From Planctomycetaceae bacterium (GTDB lineage: Bacteria; Planctomycetota; Planctomycetia; Pirellulales; PALSA-1355), in NCBI GenBank assembly GCA_003153375.1, contig PLYM01000253.1, forward strand, positions 17,929 to 81,928: a DNA stretch of 64,000 nucleotides, in the 5' to 3' direction. Position 1 is the stretch's first letter; each line of letters starts with the position of its first letter. Positions 45,211-54,479 of the stretch are shown here, one piece after another. A program made the position numbers and the translations under genes. The notes beneath the pieces were generated by a model, which had not been told where the DNA came from, searched no databases, and saw nothing but the letters and a program-made list of their open reading frames with translations.

Positions 45211-45840
45211 ATGTTCAAGCGATCCGCGTTCCTGTTGATCATGGCCGCCGCTGTCGCGCTGCCCTACCTGGCGACTTCGACCGACGTGTTCAGCCGTTGG
45301 ACGAGCGGCGGCGAAAAGACTGCTGGCACATCGGGGGGCGGCTGGATCAGCGGCGGGGCCGGGGCCAGCGGGGCCGCGGCGGCACAGGCCCCCAAAGGGC
45401 CCAAGATCGAAGGACAGGCCGTGCAGGATTTAAACGAGATCCTGCGCTTCGACGGCACCCCGGGCTGGGTGATGTCGCGTTGGCCGCGGGTGACGGCCGG
45501 TTTGGCCGAGTTGGACTTGCAGGGCTATCGCGTGCCCCTGGTCACCGGCACCAGCGAACAGGACCTGGCCGGTTCGTTGACCTATTACTTCGACAAGAAC
45601 CAACAAATGGCCTATATCAACTTCCGTGGCTCGACCGGCGACCCGCGAAAGCTGATCTCGCTGGTGACGTCGCGCTACAGCTTCCTGCCGCAAAAGACCG
45701 ACGACCCGGGCTTGGCGCTGTATCAGGTGCGTTGGAACGGGCAAGCGCTCAGTGAGTTGCGCATCCGCACGTCGCGCATCGTGCGCGCGGACCAACCGCA
45801 CGCGCGGTATGACATTGAACTGGCCATGAAGCGACCGTAA
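45211..45840 (+). CDS. Exported hypothetical protein
   Basis: A 209-residue protein with a signal peptide (MFKRSAFLLIMAAAVALPYLA), a Gly/Ala-rich low-complexity linker (about 30-60, GGGWISGGAGASGAAAAQ) and a compact domain from residue 70 (GTPGWVMSRWPRVTAGLAELD, LTYYFDKNQQMAYINFRGSTGDP). The fold is unknown, and planctomycete genomes contain similar short exported proteins. A 13-bp motif shared with the hairpin at 18189 lies about 110 bp upstream (45098-45110). The gene ends 28 bp from the convergent PDZ gene. Confidence 0.75.
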   Translation: MFKRSAFLLIMAAAVALPYLATSTDVFSRWTSGGEKTAGTSGGGWISGGAGASGAAAAQAPKGPKIEGQAVQDLNEILRFDGTPGWVMSRWPRVTAGLAELDLQGYRVPLVTGTSEQDLAGSLTYYFDKNQQMAYINFRGSTGDPRKLISLVTSRYSFLPQKTDDPGLALYQVRWNGQALSELRIRTSRIVRADQPHARYDIELAMKRP

Positions 45841-45867
45841 TCGGCGAATCCATCCTGCCGCGCCGGA

Positions 45868-46935
45868 TTACTTCGCGATCACAGTCTTCTTCTCGGGCTT
45901 TTCAGCTTGCCGCTCGGCCTCAAGTTTCGCGATCCGCGCTTCGAGTTCGCGCACGCGCGCTTCGAGCGCCGCGGTGCGCGAGTCTTCAGGGGGCGTCAGT
46001 GCCGGCCCCTCGTCGTCCGAGGGTCGCGGCCTGGGAGGCGGCGCGACCGGCCGGCCACGCACTTCGAGTTTCGGCGGCCCAGCGGCCACGGTAGCAGCCG
46101 CGGCAACGAACGATACGTTCTTGCGAGCTACCTGGCCATCGTGAATGAAAACCACCTCGGCGTCACGACCACCAGTCGCCCGCACGGCAGCCGCCAGATC
46201 TTGCGGGTTATTCACGGGCTTGTTGTCGAAAGCCACGATCACGACTCCGTTGGGAATGCCCGCGCGGGCGGCGGGCGAACCTTCGCTGACCGACGTCACG
46301 ACGGCGCCGTTGTCATCGGACAGATTATTTTTTTGCCGCGCTTCGTCGGTGATGTTCACGCTTCGCACGCCCAATCGCGGGCCCGCGGCCATCACGGACG
46401 AACCAACAGGCAACCCGTTGGGAGCCGCTGCGTTTCGATTGTCGGGCGGCAACTGACCCGGCGGCGGCAGTTCTTCGCTGTTGGGACCGGCAGCAGGCGT
46501 CGGTCCCACCGGTGGTGCGCCAGGGCGACGGCCAAGAATGACTTCTTGCTGTCGCTCGACCGTGCCGCGCTTGACGACAAACATCAGCCGCGTGCCTTCC
46601 GCCTGATTCTGCAAAGTACGCTCCATGTCGTCCATCGAGCGAATCGGCAAGCCGCCGATCGAGACGAGTTGATCGCCTTTTTGCAAGCCGGCCTTGGCGG
46701 CGGGGCCGTTCGGTACAACGTCGTCGACGCGCACGGCCTGACCATTGTCCTGACTGTCGTCGGCGGTCATGCCCAGGTAACCGGGCTGTACCGGCGGTTG
46801 TGTGGAGGCGCGAACCGCGCCAATCTGATCGCGAACGAAGGCTTCGACACGATTCAAAAGCGGTTGAGCCAAAGCCGTACTGGCGATGGCCGAACCCCAG
46901 ATAGCGCCGGCCAACAGAAACGGTGCGCATTTCAT
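45868..46935 (-). CDS. Exported protein with two PDZ domains
   Basis: A 355-residue protein with a signal peptide (residues 1-23, ending in ALA). PDZ domain 1 covers about 48-137 (GYLGMTADDS, VVPNGPAAKAGLQKGDQLVSIGG), then comes a Pro/Gly-rich linker. PDZ domain 2 covers about 185-280 (LGVRSVNITDEARQ, SEGSPAARAGIPNGVVIVAF). A C-terminal coiled coil follows (RVRELEARIAKLEAERQAE). There is no protease domain, so it is not a DegP-type protease. It probably binds peptides or scaffolds envelope proteins. GAGGAG lies upstream of the ATG. Confidence 0.9.
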   Translation of the reverse strand: MKCAPFLLAGAIWGSAIASTALAQPLLNRVEAFVRDQIGAVRASTQPPVQPGYLGMTADDSQDNGQAVRVDDVVPNGPAAKAGLQKGDQLVSIGGLPIRSMDDMERTLQNQAEGTRLMFVVKRGTVERQQEVILGRRPGAPPVGPTPAAGPNSEELPPPGQLPPDNRNAAAPNGLPVGSSVMAAGPRLGVRSVNITDEARQKNNLSDDNGAVVTSVSEGSPAARAGIPNGVVIVAFDNKPVNNPQDLAAAVRATGGRDAEVVFIHDGQVARKNVSFVAAAATVAAGPPKLEVRGRPVAPPPRPRPSDDEGPALTPPEDSRTAALEARVRELEARIAKLEAERQAEKPEKKTVIAK

Positions 46936-47108
46936 ATTTGAACTCCTCTGGCGATGCCCGCAAACCTGCCAATCAATTATACTCCCTAAGGCCCAGCGAC
47001 CTAGAACGCCCTGAAATTAGCCGCACCCAGCAGCGCCTTTTGCCGCAGAGACACTGGCACACCGGGGACACTGGCGTCTTCCGGTAGGTTTGGGGGGATC
47101 GCAATTCC

Positions 47109-48074
47109 ATGCCGCACGCACCTTCCGAGCCTTGGCAGCCCGCGAAAGCCTCGCTCGAAGACCAACTTGCGGCGCTGGAGTTGGTTTATGCGCGGCTCGA
47201 GCCGGCCGATCGACAGCGACGCATCGCGGCCCGTGTGGCCGAAGCCTCTGAGGCGGCAGTCGCGGGACTGTGGATAGGCCGGCGCGGCAAAAAGCTGGCG
47301 GCCGCGATGTTGGCCGAGCCGTCGCCGGGTGCGACGGCCATGATTCTTCCCCCGCGCGCCGCCCCAGGCGAGCCCTCGGACGTGGCAGGCGAGCTGGCCC
47401 GACACATCGTGGCACAGTTGGAACACGATGGCGTGCAAATTGCGCAGGCCCTGCTCGAGGCACCGGACGCCGCCGACGCCCGTCTGTTGGTCGAGTTGGG
47501 ATTTCGCTACACGAGCGAATTGCTGTTTCTTGTGAGCACCGCCGCTTCGTTTCCAGAATCGCGACCGGCAAACTCGCTGGAGTTCGTCGGCTACTCCCCT
47601 GCCCTGCGCGAGCGGCTGAAGTTGGTCGTCGAGCAAAGCTACGTTGATTCACTCGACTGCCCGGAAGTCGACGGCGTGCGCAACGTTGACGACATTCTAA
47701 CAGGTTATCGAGCGATTGGAGTATTTGACCCGGCGCGTTGGCTCCTGGTGCGCGAGCAGCAGATCGACGTCGGTTGTTTGCTGATCGCCGATCATCCGTC
47801 GAGCGATCAAGCGGAGCTGGTTTACATGGGCGTGACCGGCGAGGCGCGTGGCCGAGGCCTGGCATTGGCCATCACACGGCACGCGCAATGGCTGGCACGG
47901 CAAGCTGGGCGAGGCCGGCTCGTATTGGCTGTCGACGCGCGCAACAAGCCGGCCATCGCGGCCTATCTCGCGGCCAATTTTGTCGTGTATGAGCAACACA
48001 GCCTGTTCTTGCGGATATTTGCCGGGCGCGGCGCGCGCGATGCGCGGTTTCGCTCGGAGTTTGAGGCGATTTAG
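47109..48074 (+). CDS. GNAT family N-acetyltransferase
   Basis: A 321-residue protein whose C-terminal half is a GNAT domain. The acetyl-CoA site is GVTGEARGRGLALAITRHAQW, followed by LVLAVDARNKPAIAAYLAANFVVYE, which fits motifs A and B. The N-terminal 150 residues form a second, more divergent domain that may be another degenerate GNAT fold. The acceptor is unknown. GGGGGGA lies upstream of the ATG. dnaA is the next gene, but 434 bp away. Confidence 0.85.
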   Translation: MPHAPSEPWQPAKASLEDQLAALELVYARLEPADRQRRIAARVAEASEAAVAGLWIGRRGKKLAAAMLAEPSPGATAMILPPRAAPGEPSDVAGELARHIVAQLEHDGVQIAQALLEAPDAADARLLVELGFRYTSELLFLVSTAASFPESRPANSLEFVGYSPALRERLKLVVEQSYVDSLDCPEVDGVRNVDDILTGYRAIGVFDPARWLLVREQQIDVGCLLIADHPSSDQAELVYMGVTGEARGRGLALAITRHAQWLARQAGRGRLVLAVDARNKPAIAAYLAANFVVYEQHSLFLRIFAGRGARDARFRSEFEAI

Positions 48075-48508
48075 CGCGCGAGGATTTTTCGAGCCGCTCG
48101 ACGCCGCGCCCCAAGTCGCGCTGCAGCGGCAACTTGTGAAAGCCCTCGCGCGAGAGCCGCGCGCGGCGCACATCGAAAGCGAACAAATTTTCCACTCCGA
48201 GACCGGCGGGCAAAAAAAAATTCTGGGCGCCAGCGCGGCGTGCGGCGGCGACATTTCTCGACGATTTGCGAGGCCCGTCGACGCGCGAAAACATTCCTCC
48301 TCGCGACCGCCGCGCGAGGGCCTTTGACAGCGTTGCATGCAGCACTACAATCGGCGTCTCGGGTGACACCGACAGGCCTCTGACAGTGTGGCTGTTCTGG
48401 GCCTACGCGTTCGCTTCTCCGCCAGAGTTCGTTGTGGTTGGCGGCTCTGTTTGGACATCACGATGGTGTCGGTTGCGTCAGTAGCCTTGCGCGCAGGGAG
48501 CACAGGAA
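48075..48508. other. 434-bp gap upstream of dnaA
   Basis: I looked for an origin here because dnaA follows. Only one weak DnaA-box-like word is present (TTTTCCACT at 48188, two mismatches to TTATCCACA). There is a 9-bp A-run at 48212-48220 and several CGCGCG-rich palindromic words. Nothing else is clear. Its role is probably dnaA promoter and leader. Confidence 0.45.
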
Positions 48509-50035
48509 GTGATCAGGGACGATGGGGAGATTGTATCGGTTATTCGCGCCCGGTTGGCCGACCGGATCGGCCAGGATCGATACGAAGTCTGGTTCGGTCC
48601 GAACACCAAACTTGCCGTGCGCGGCGAGAATCTCGTAGTCAGCGTGCCCAACCAATTTTGCCAGGATTGGCTGCGCGCGAATTTCCGTAAAGATCTCGAA
48701 GCCCTCTCGCTCGAAGTGCTCGACAAGCCGCTCGGACTCGAGTTTCGCATCGCCGCCGGCACCGCAACCAAGTCCCCGACCCAGCGCCCGCAACCCACGG
48801 CGACGGCCGTGGCGGATGAATCGAGCAGCACCCCTCGGGCAGTCGCATCGCAAGAAGCGACGCTCCAAACAGCGGCGTCCCAAGCGCCAGATCTTTCGGA
48901 TGGTCCCGCCAAGCTGGGCAGCCAGGTGACGCTCAAGCAGGGTGAACTGCCGTGCTTTGCGGCGGCGCCGGCCCCCTTCGCCGCGTCGCCCACCACGCGA
49001 CGCCGGTTGGCCACGCTCGAGACGTTTGTCGTCGGCAATTCGAATTGCCTGGCGCACAAGGCGGCCCAAATGACCGCCGCGCAGCCGGGAACTTACTCGC
49101 CGCTGTTGATCCATGGTCCGACCGGCACCGGTAAGACGCACCTGCTCGAGGGTATCTGCACGGCATTTCGCAAGTCGCACCCGCGCTCGAGCACGCTGTA
49201 TGTTTCGGCTGAACAGTTTACCGGTCATTTTCTCGAAGCCCTGCGCGGCAGCGGCATGCCGAACTTTCGCGGCAAGTATCGGGGCGTTGAGTTGCTGGTG
49301 ATCGATGACTTGCAATTCTTCAAGGACAAACGGGCCACGCTGCTCGAACTGCTGCACACGATCGACGTGCACCTGCGCGCTGGCCGGCAGTTGGTGTTTG
49401 CGGCCGACCGCCCGACCGCGGCGCTGAAGTCCTTGGGACCCGAACTGATGGCCCGGCTGTCGGGCGGCATGGTCTGCCGGCTCGATTCGCCCGAATATGC
49501 CACGCGCCGCGGCATCGTGCGGCAGATTGCGATTCGGCTGAACGTGGACGTGCCCGAGGAAGTGGAGGCGTATATTGCTTCGCACTTTACCACCCAATCT
49601 CGCGAGCTGGCCGGAGCACTGAAGCGGTTACAGGCCACGAGCCTGGCGCACAATCGGCCGATCACGCTGTCGCTCGCCGAGGAGGCCCTGTCGGAATTGA
49701 TCGATCATCAAGGACGTGCCGTGAAGCTCTCCGACATCGACAAGGCCGTTTGCGAAGTCTTTGGTCTGTCGGCCGAGAGCTTGCAATCGAACCGCAAGGT
49801 CAAGACCGTCAGTCATCCGCGGATGCTGGCGATGTGGCTGGCCCGCAAGCACACGCGGGCGGCTCTGAATGAGATCGGCACCTACTTTGGCCGCCGCAGC
49901 CACAGCACGGTCATCTCGGCGCAGAAAAAGATCGAGTCGCTCATGGCCAGCGGCAGTGCGCTGTGCGTGGCCGAGGGCGGCTGGAACCTGGAGGAGACGA
50001 TCCGCCGGGTGGAAGAGACCCTGCGCGTCGGCTAA
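48509..50035 (+). CDS. dnaA: Chromosomal replication initiator DnaA
   Basis: A 508-residue protein that binds DnaA boxes and opens the origin. Domain I is at about 1-80, followed by a long, Thr/Pro/Ala-rich domain II linker (80-165). The AAA+ domain has Walker A GPTGTGKT (203-210) and Walker B LLVIDDLQF (262-270). The C-terminal DNA-binding domain carries the family signature in SHPRMLAMWLARKHTRAAL and FGRRSHSTVISAQKKI. It starts at GTG 48509 with AGGAA upstream. Neither dnaN nor recF nor gyrB follows, so it is not in the classic origin cluster. It is convergent with the Gfo/Idh gene, 13 bp apart. Confidence 0.96.
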   Translation: MIRDDGEIVSVIRARLADRIGQDRYEVWFGPNTKLAVRGENLVVSVPNQFCQDWLRANFRKDLEALSLEVLDKPLGLEFRIAAGTATKSPTQRPQPTATAVADESSSTPRAVASQEATLQTAASQAPDLSDGPAKLGSQVTLKQGELPCFAAAPAPFAASPTTRRRLATLETFVVGNSNCLAHKAAQMTAAQPGTYSPLLIHGPTGTGKTHLLEGICTAFRKSHPRSSTLYVSAEQFTGHFLEALRGSGMPNFRGKYRGVELLVIDDLQFFKDKRATLLELLHTIDVHLRAGRQLVFAADRPTAALKSLGPELMARLSGGMVCRLDSPEYATRRGIVRQIAIRLNVDVPEEVEAYIASHFTTQSRELAGALKRLQATSLAHNRPITLSLAEEALSELIDHQGRAVKLSDIDKAVCEVFGLSAESLQSNRKVKTVSHPRMLAMWLARKHTRAALNEIGTYFGRRSHSTVISAQKKIESLMASGSALCVAEGGWNLEETIRRVEETLRVG

Positions 50036-50048
50036 AACACTTCACGCA

Positions 50049-51347
50049 TCAGGCAAAGCGAGTGATGCCCGGCTTGGCCACCGGCGGAATCGACACGGTG
50101 CCCCATTCGTACTTGGGCGGCGTCAGGTTCTCGCTCGAATTGAGGCACTCGTCCCAAGTCAGCGTTTGCCCGGTATAGGTGACCATGCGGCCCATGATGG
50201 CCAACATCGTGCTGCGGGCCATGTAGAGCCCGTTGTTGATCGGGCTGCCCGAGCGAATGCTGGCGAAGAGTGCCTTGTGCTCTTCGTCATACATGTTGGG
50301 CTTCGCGCCATGATAGCGCCAGGCCTGGGGGCCTTCGATCGCGGCCCGCATCATTTCGGCCGAGCCTTTATTGCCGATCAGATGATCGGAGACGTCGACC
50401 GAGCAGCCGGCCATTTGGCGGCATTGAGCAAACAGCTTGACGCCGTTGGCATATTCGTAGGTGACGGCAATGTGGTCGTAGACATTGCCCCACTGCTCCT
50501 CGACGCGCACCTGACGCCCGCCGAGTCCCGTGGCCCGCAACGGCGGCTCGTCGTGCATGGCCCAGGCCGCTTTATCGAGGCTATGAATGTGTTGCTCGAC
50601 ATTGAAGTCGCCCGATAGCCAGGTGAAATAGAGCCAGTTGCGCAACTGAAACTCCATGTCGCTCCACGACGGTTGTCGCGGATGGCTCCACAAGGTGCCG
50701 GTGTTGTAGCTGACTTGCATGGCCAGGATGTCGCCAATCGCGCCGTCGTGAACGCGCTTGATCAATTCGCGCTTCGGAGGATCGTAGCGGTAGCACAGGC
50801 CGGAGACGATCGCCAGATTCTTCAGCTTGGCAGCTTCGGCGGTCTCCAGCACGCTGCGCACGCCCGGAGCATCGACGGCCACGGGTTTCTCGCAGAACAC
50901 GTGCTTGCCAACGGCCACCGCGGCCTTGAGATGCGCGGGCCGAAAGTGAGGCGGCGTGGCCAGGATCACGACATCGACGTCGGTTGCCAACAGTTTTTCG
51001 AAGGCATCAAAGCCCGCGAAGGTGTGCTCGGCGTCGACCGCCACGCGCTCCGGCGCGGTCTTCCGCAATTGCGCGAGCGACGAGTTAGCACGATCGGCAA
51101 AGGCATCGGCCACGGCCACGAGCCGGGTATTGGCATCGGCCGCGAAGGCATTGCCCACGGCGCCCGTGCCACGGCCGCCGCAGCCGATGAGACCGATCTT
51201 CAAGGTGTCGTCGCCCGCGGCATGGGCCGTGCGGCTGACCAGCAGATTGGCAGCCGCGGCGCCGCCGACGATCGCGGCAGTCGACGTCTTGAGAAAATCG
51301 CGGCGCGAGGCATGAGCACCGGCAGATGGGGCAAGTTCGTCGGCCAT
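50049..51347 (-). CDS. Tat-exported Gfo/Idh/MocA family oxidoreductase
   Basis: A 432-residue protein with a twin-arginine signal (SRRDFLKTSTAA, residues 15-26) and a hydrophobic core. The Rossmann motif is LIGCGGRGTGAVGNA, followed by VVILATPPHFRPAHLK and the EKPVAVD motif, which carries the catalytic Lys. Exported members are very common in planctomycetes and act on sugars or sugar derivatives, probably with NAD(P) loaded in the cytoplasm before folded export. AAGGAA lies upstream of ATG 51347. The open frame extends to 51476 without support. Confidence 0.95.
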   Translation of the reverse strand: MADELAPSAGAHASRRDFLKTSTAAIVGGAAAANLLVSRTAHAAGDDTLKIGLIGCGGRGTGAVGNAFAADANTRLVAVADAFADRANSSLAQLRKTAPERVAVDAEHTFAGFDAFEKLLATDVDVVILATPPHFRPAHLKAAVAVGKHVFCEKPVAVDAPGVRSVLETAEAAKLKNLAIVSGLCYRYDPPKRELIKRVHDGAIGDILAMQVSYNTGTLWSHPRQPSWSDMEFQLRNWLYFTWLSGDFNVEQHIHSLDKAAWAMHDEPPLRATGLGGRQVRVEEQWGNVYDHIAVTYEYANGVKLFAQCRQMAGCSVDVSDHLIGNKGSAEMMRAAIEGPQAWRYHGAKPNMYDEEHKALFASIRSGSPINNGLYMARSTMLAIMGRMVTYTGQTLTWDECLNSSENLTPPKYEWGTVSIPPVAKPGITRFA

Positions 51348-51498
51348 GTTCGATTTCCTTCGAGCTGAGCGGGGAGGGAAGTTTTTGAGGATTGCGAGCA
51401 GGTTAGCAAACCTGAGGCGATTATAACCAAGGGCCGATCGAGGGGGAAAGAGCGGGCGGGCTCGTTGGCGGACCAAGGTCGATTGAGCGGAGTGCTGC

Positions 51499-52638
51499 TC
51501 AGTGTACCTTCTGCATCTGCTTCAGAAAGTCGGAGTCCAGTTGGCTCAGATCACCAAAGGCAGCCTGAAACTCACGGAGGCGCGTCTTGGGTTCATCCCA
51601 CAGGAACTGCTTTTTTCCGGAGAGCATCTGGAGGTAGGCCACATATTGCTTGGGCCGGTAGTGAATCAGGAAGTAGTTGAGCGCCCAGGCCTCGGCATAG
51701 GCGTCGAGCGCGGTGCGCGTGTCGCGAATGCGCTTGTCGTCGGAGAGCAACGATTTGAGCGAACCGGCCGGGCGCCGCGACAGGTACTCGCGAAACCGAT
51801 CCAAGCGACTGGTGTTCACCGCGCCGATAGTGCGCCAACCTTTGGCACTTTGCAGGTCGGGCGTTTCGAAAAACACGGCCAGGCCCTCGCTGACCCACAG
51901 CGGAATGTCGGCAAAGCGCGTTTGCAGGCCGCTGTTGAAGGCGATCTGATGCGTGGCTTCGTGAATGATCGTGGCCACGACCTGCTCGGCTTCGGGACGC
52001 GAGAGCACGGCGTTGATCTGCCCCGGAGATCCGCGGCGATCGCCGGCGCTGCGCAGCGACTCGATCCCGGTCAGGTCGTACATCGTAACGCGATTGCTGC
52101 GCAGGCTGTAGTAGCCGACGATCGACGGCGCGGCCTCGCCCAATTCCGATTGCGCGTACTTGCTATAGGCTTCGGGCGAACTGAAGATCACGGCCACGAG
52201 CGGAAACTCGGGCTCGTGCAGTTTCAATCCCTTGCGCGACCAGGCATTGATAAAGCCCTTGTACAATCGCTCGAACAACGAGCCGCACCAGGCGGCATAC
52301 TCGCGCGAGGTGTTGTAGCAAATCAAATAATGACGGGTCGAGTAAACCTCGAAGCCTTCCGGCAGCTCGCTCAGCAATTGCTTCGACAACTCATTGCGGG
52401 CGAGCGGGTGAAATTCCTGGTCGTCCTGCTCGCGGCTGACCAGCTTGTCGGGCTCGATCGCCCACAACGTGCCGTCGTTGGTCATCAACAGCAGCCCGCC
52501 GTCCTCGGCCGTCACCACGACCTGGCCCGAAACTTTTTGCTCGCGGCCATCGCGACGCACCGTGACGTGCTCGAGCGCGAACAGCGAACCGGGCATGGCC
52601 AGCAGCAGCAAAAGCACCCGAGAAACAAGGCGATTCAT
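51499..52638 (-). CDS. DUF1570 exported metallopeptidase-like protein
   Basis: A 379-residue protein with a signal peptide (MNRLVSRVLLLLLAMPGSLFA). A region with GQVVVTAEDGGLLLMTNDG follows, then the DUF1570 domain. The zinc-site sequence HEATHQ is at residues 226-231, with the third ligand E251 in LWVSEGLAVFFE. This fits a gluzincin-type metallopeptidase fold. The family is concentrated in planctomycetes and its substrate is unknown. Cys108 and Cys118 are present in the N-terminal half. The ABC permease gene is upstream on the same strand, 60 bp from its start. Confidence 0.92.
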   Translation of the reverse strand: MNRLVSRVLLLLLAMPGSLFALEHVTVRRDGREQKVSGQVVVTAEDGGLLLMTNDGTLWAIEPDKLVSREQDDQEFHPLARNELSKQLLSELPEGFEVYSTRHYLICYNTSREYAAWCGSLFERLYKGFINAWSRKGLKLHEPEFPLVAVIFSSPEAYSKYAQSELGEAAPSIVGYYSLRSNRVTMYDLTGIESLRSAGDRRGSPGQINAVLSRPEAEQVVATIIHEATHQIAFNSGLQTRFADIPLWVSEGLAVFFETPDLQSAKGWRTIGAVNTSRLDRFREYLSRRPAGSLKSLLSDDKRIRDTRTALDAYAEAWALNYFLIHYRPKQYVAYLQMLSGKKQFLWDEPKTRLREFQAAFGDLSQLDSDFLKQMQKVH

Positions 52639-52698
52639 AGTTCAATCATACCATCGCCCGCGCGGCCGAACTATCGCGGCATTCGCGAGCCGTTCCGG

Positions 52699-54270
52699 TT
52701 ATTCCGCCGGCTTTCGCGCTAAAGCGCCAACCACGGCCGCCAACAGAAAGAACGCGGCCAACACCACGAGTGAAATGCCAGCCACCTGGTCGTCGACGCC
52801 GTAATGGATCAGGTTGAATATCTGAATCGGCAATGTGATCACGCCGGGCGGCACGACCAGAATGCTGGCGGCCAGTTCTCCCCAAGCCACGGCAAACGCA
52901 ACGAGCCACGCGACCGCCACGGCCGCGCGCCGCTGCGGTAGCGCGATTCGCAAAAAACGCCGCAGCCCGGTCGCGCCTTCCAGCGCGGCGCTGTCGAGCA
53001 CGTCGGGCGAGATCGTGCGCAGCGCATACCAGAGCACGAGCGTACACAGCGGCAACGAGCGCACGCTCTGCGCCAGGACGATCGGCGCCAGCGAATGGTC
53101 GTAAAGATCGAGCAGCCATGGCCATTGCGGCCCGGTGAACAGTTCAATGCAGCCCAGACCGACCAAAGGGCCCGGCATGGCCAGGCAAATCGCGATCGCC
53201 AGCCATGCCAGCGTCGCGCGCCAACCGCCGCGCCGCGCGGGCCAGGCCAGCAGCAGCCCCAGCACCAGCGCCAACGTCGCGGCCAAGGCAGCCACGGCGA
53301 TCGACCAGAGAAACTCTCGCGAGAAACGCACGGGACTGCCGGCGATCAGTCGCGCGCATTGACTGGCCGACCAGCTCCGCACCAGTCCCCGCTCGCCGCG
53401 GGTCACGAGCATGCCCGCTTTGACGATCAGGCTCACAATCGGCACGCCCACGAGAAATGCGACCGAGCCCAGAGCTGCCACGCCGGCGGGCCAACGCCAA
53501 CGGCCGAGTGAAAAAACAAGACTCAAGCGTTCGCTGGCGTGACGATCGTCTGGCACGAGGCGGCTGGCCAGCACCAGCCCGCCGACGACGATCCAACCGG
53601 CCGCGATCGTACTCGGCAGAATGCGCCACGGGGCCTCGCCGATTACGTCGCCCAGGGCGAACTCGGTGTAAACCTGTTCGGCATAGGTGCGAATCTGAAA
53701 CAGATCGGTCACCGTCATTTCGCCGGCGGTCGTCACGGCAACCCACAAAAACGCGGCACCGATTGATGGAGCGGCCCGCGGCAGCGTCACGCGGCGAAAC
53801 ACCTGGCCGGGCGTGCCATCCAGCAAAGCCGCTTCTTCGAGTTCCGGCTCGGCCAACAGCAATCCCATGCCCACGATCAGCACGACCCAAGGAATGGCCG
53901 CCGCGGTGTGAACCGCGATCGCGCCACGCCAACCTTCCAGCAGCACGCTGCCCCCCGTCTGAGCGGTGTACCACCCTTGCAGGCCGAAGCCCGCTTCCCA
54001 GGCCGCGGCTTGCAGGTAGAGTGGCACGAAGAGCATCGCCAGCAGCAATGTACTGGCCCAACGCCGGCCGAAGATGTCGGTGCGCGTCAACAAAAAAGCC
54101 AACGGAACTCCCACGGCCATGCTAGCAAGCGCCACGCTGCCCGATAGCACGAGCGTGTTGGTTGCCAGAACCCGCGCTCTCTGATCGGCGGCCAGCAGGG
54201 GCACCGTGACGCCCAAGGCCACCGCCGCCAATGCCAGGCGACGGGCCGACTTAACATCTAATTCGCGCAT
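52699..54270 (-). CDS. Fused two-module ABC transporter permease (iron or thiamine type)
   Basis: A 523-residue polytopic protein with about twelve hydrophobic helices in two halves. Each half carries an EAA-type loop: EEAALLDGTPGQVFRRVTLP at about 165-184, and LDSAALEGATGLRRFLRIALP at about 435-455. This double-module form is typical of Fe3+ (FbpB/SfuB) and thiamine (ThiP) importers. No ATPase or substrate-binding protein gene is adjacent, so the transporter is incomplete locally. I chose ATG 54270, at the start of a basic segment, over the open frame to 54306. Confidence 0.88.
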   Translation of the reverse strand: MRELDVKSARRLALAAVALGVTVPLLAADQRARVLATNTLVLSGSVALASMAVGVPLAFLLTRTDIFGRRWASTLLLAMLFVPLYLQAAAWEAGFGLQGWYTAQTGGSVLLEGWRGAIAVHTAAAIPWVVLIVGMGLLLAEPELEEAALLDGTPGQVFRRVTLPRAAPSIGAAFLWVAVTTAGEMTVTDLFQIRTYAEQVYTEFALGDVIGEAPWRILPSTIAAGWIVVGGLVLASRLVPDDRHASERLSLVFSLGRWRWPAGVAALGSVAFLVGVPIVSLIVKAGMLVTRGERGLVRSWSASQCARLIAGSPVRFSREFLWSIAVAALAATLALVLGLLLAWPARRGGWRATLAWLAIAICLAMPGPLVGLGCIELFTGPQWPWLLDLYDHSLAPIVLAQSVRSLPLCTLVLWYALRTISPDVLDSAALEGATGLRRFLRIALPQRRAAVAVAWLVAFAVAWGELAASILVVPPGVITLPIQIFNLIHYGVDDQVAGISLVVLAAFFLLAAVVGALARKPAE

Positions 54271-54479
54271 GTTGCTAGTGTAGGCCGGGGCGTAGGCGAA
54301 ACCCACAGCGATCCCGCGTAAGGGGCCTTACCGGCTTCGTCGTTCAGCACAAACTTCCCAAGTTCCGGCCCCCGCCTGAGCGTTCGAATTCTCGCCTGGA
54401 GTCTCCGCGAGCGATGTGCTAAAAGCTCCCCTTCACTTCGCGTCGGTTCTCGATTCCTCAGCATTTTCCCGATTTTGGC

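Noticed and set aside
48212..48220. A9 tract as a programmed slippage site
   Set aside because: It lies outside any supported gene.
48075..48508. Replication origin next to dnaA
   Set aside because: Only one weak DnaA-like word (TTTTCCACT) and no AT-rich unwinding repeats are visible. dnaN is not adjacent.
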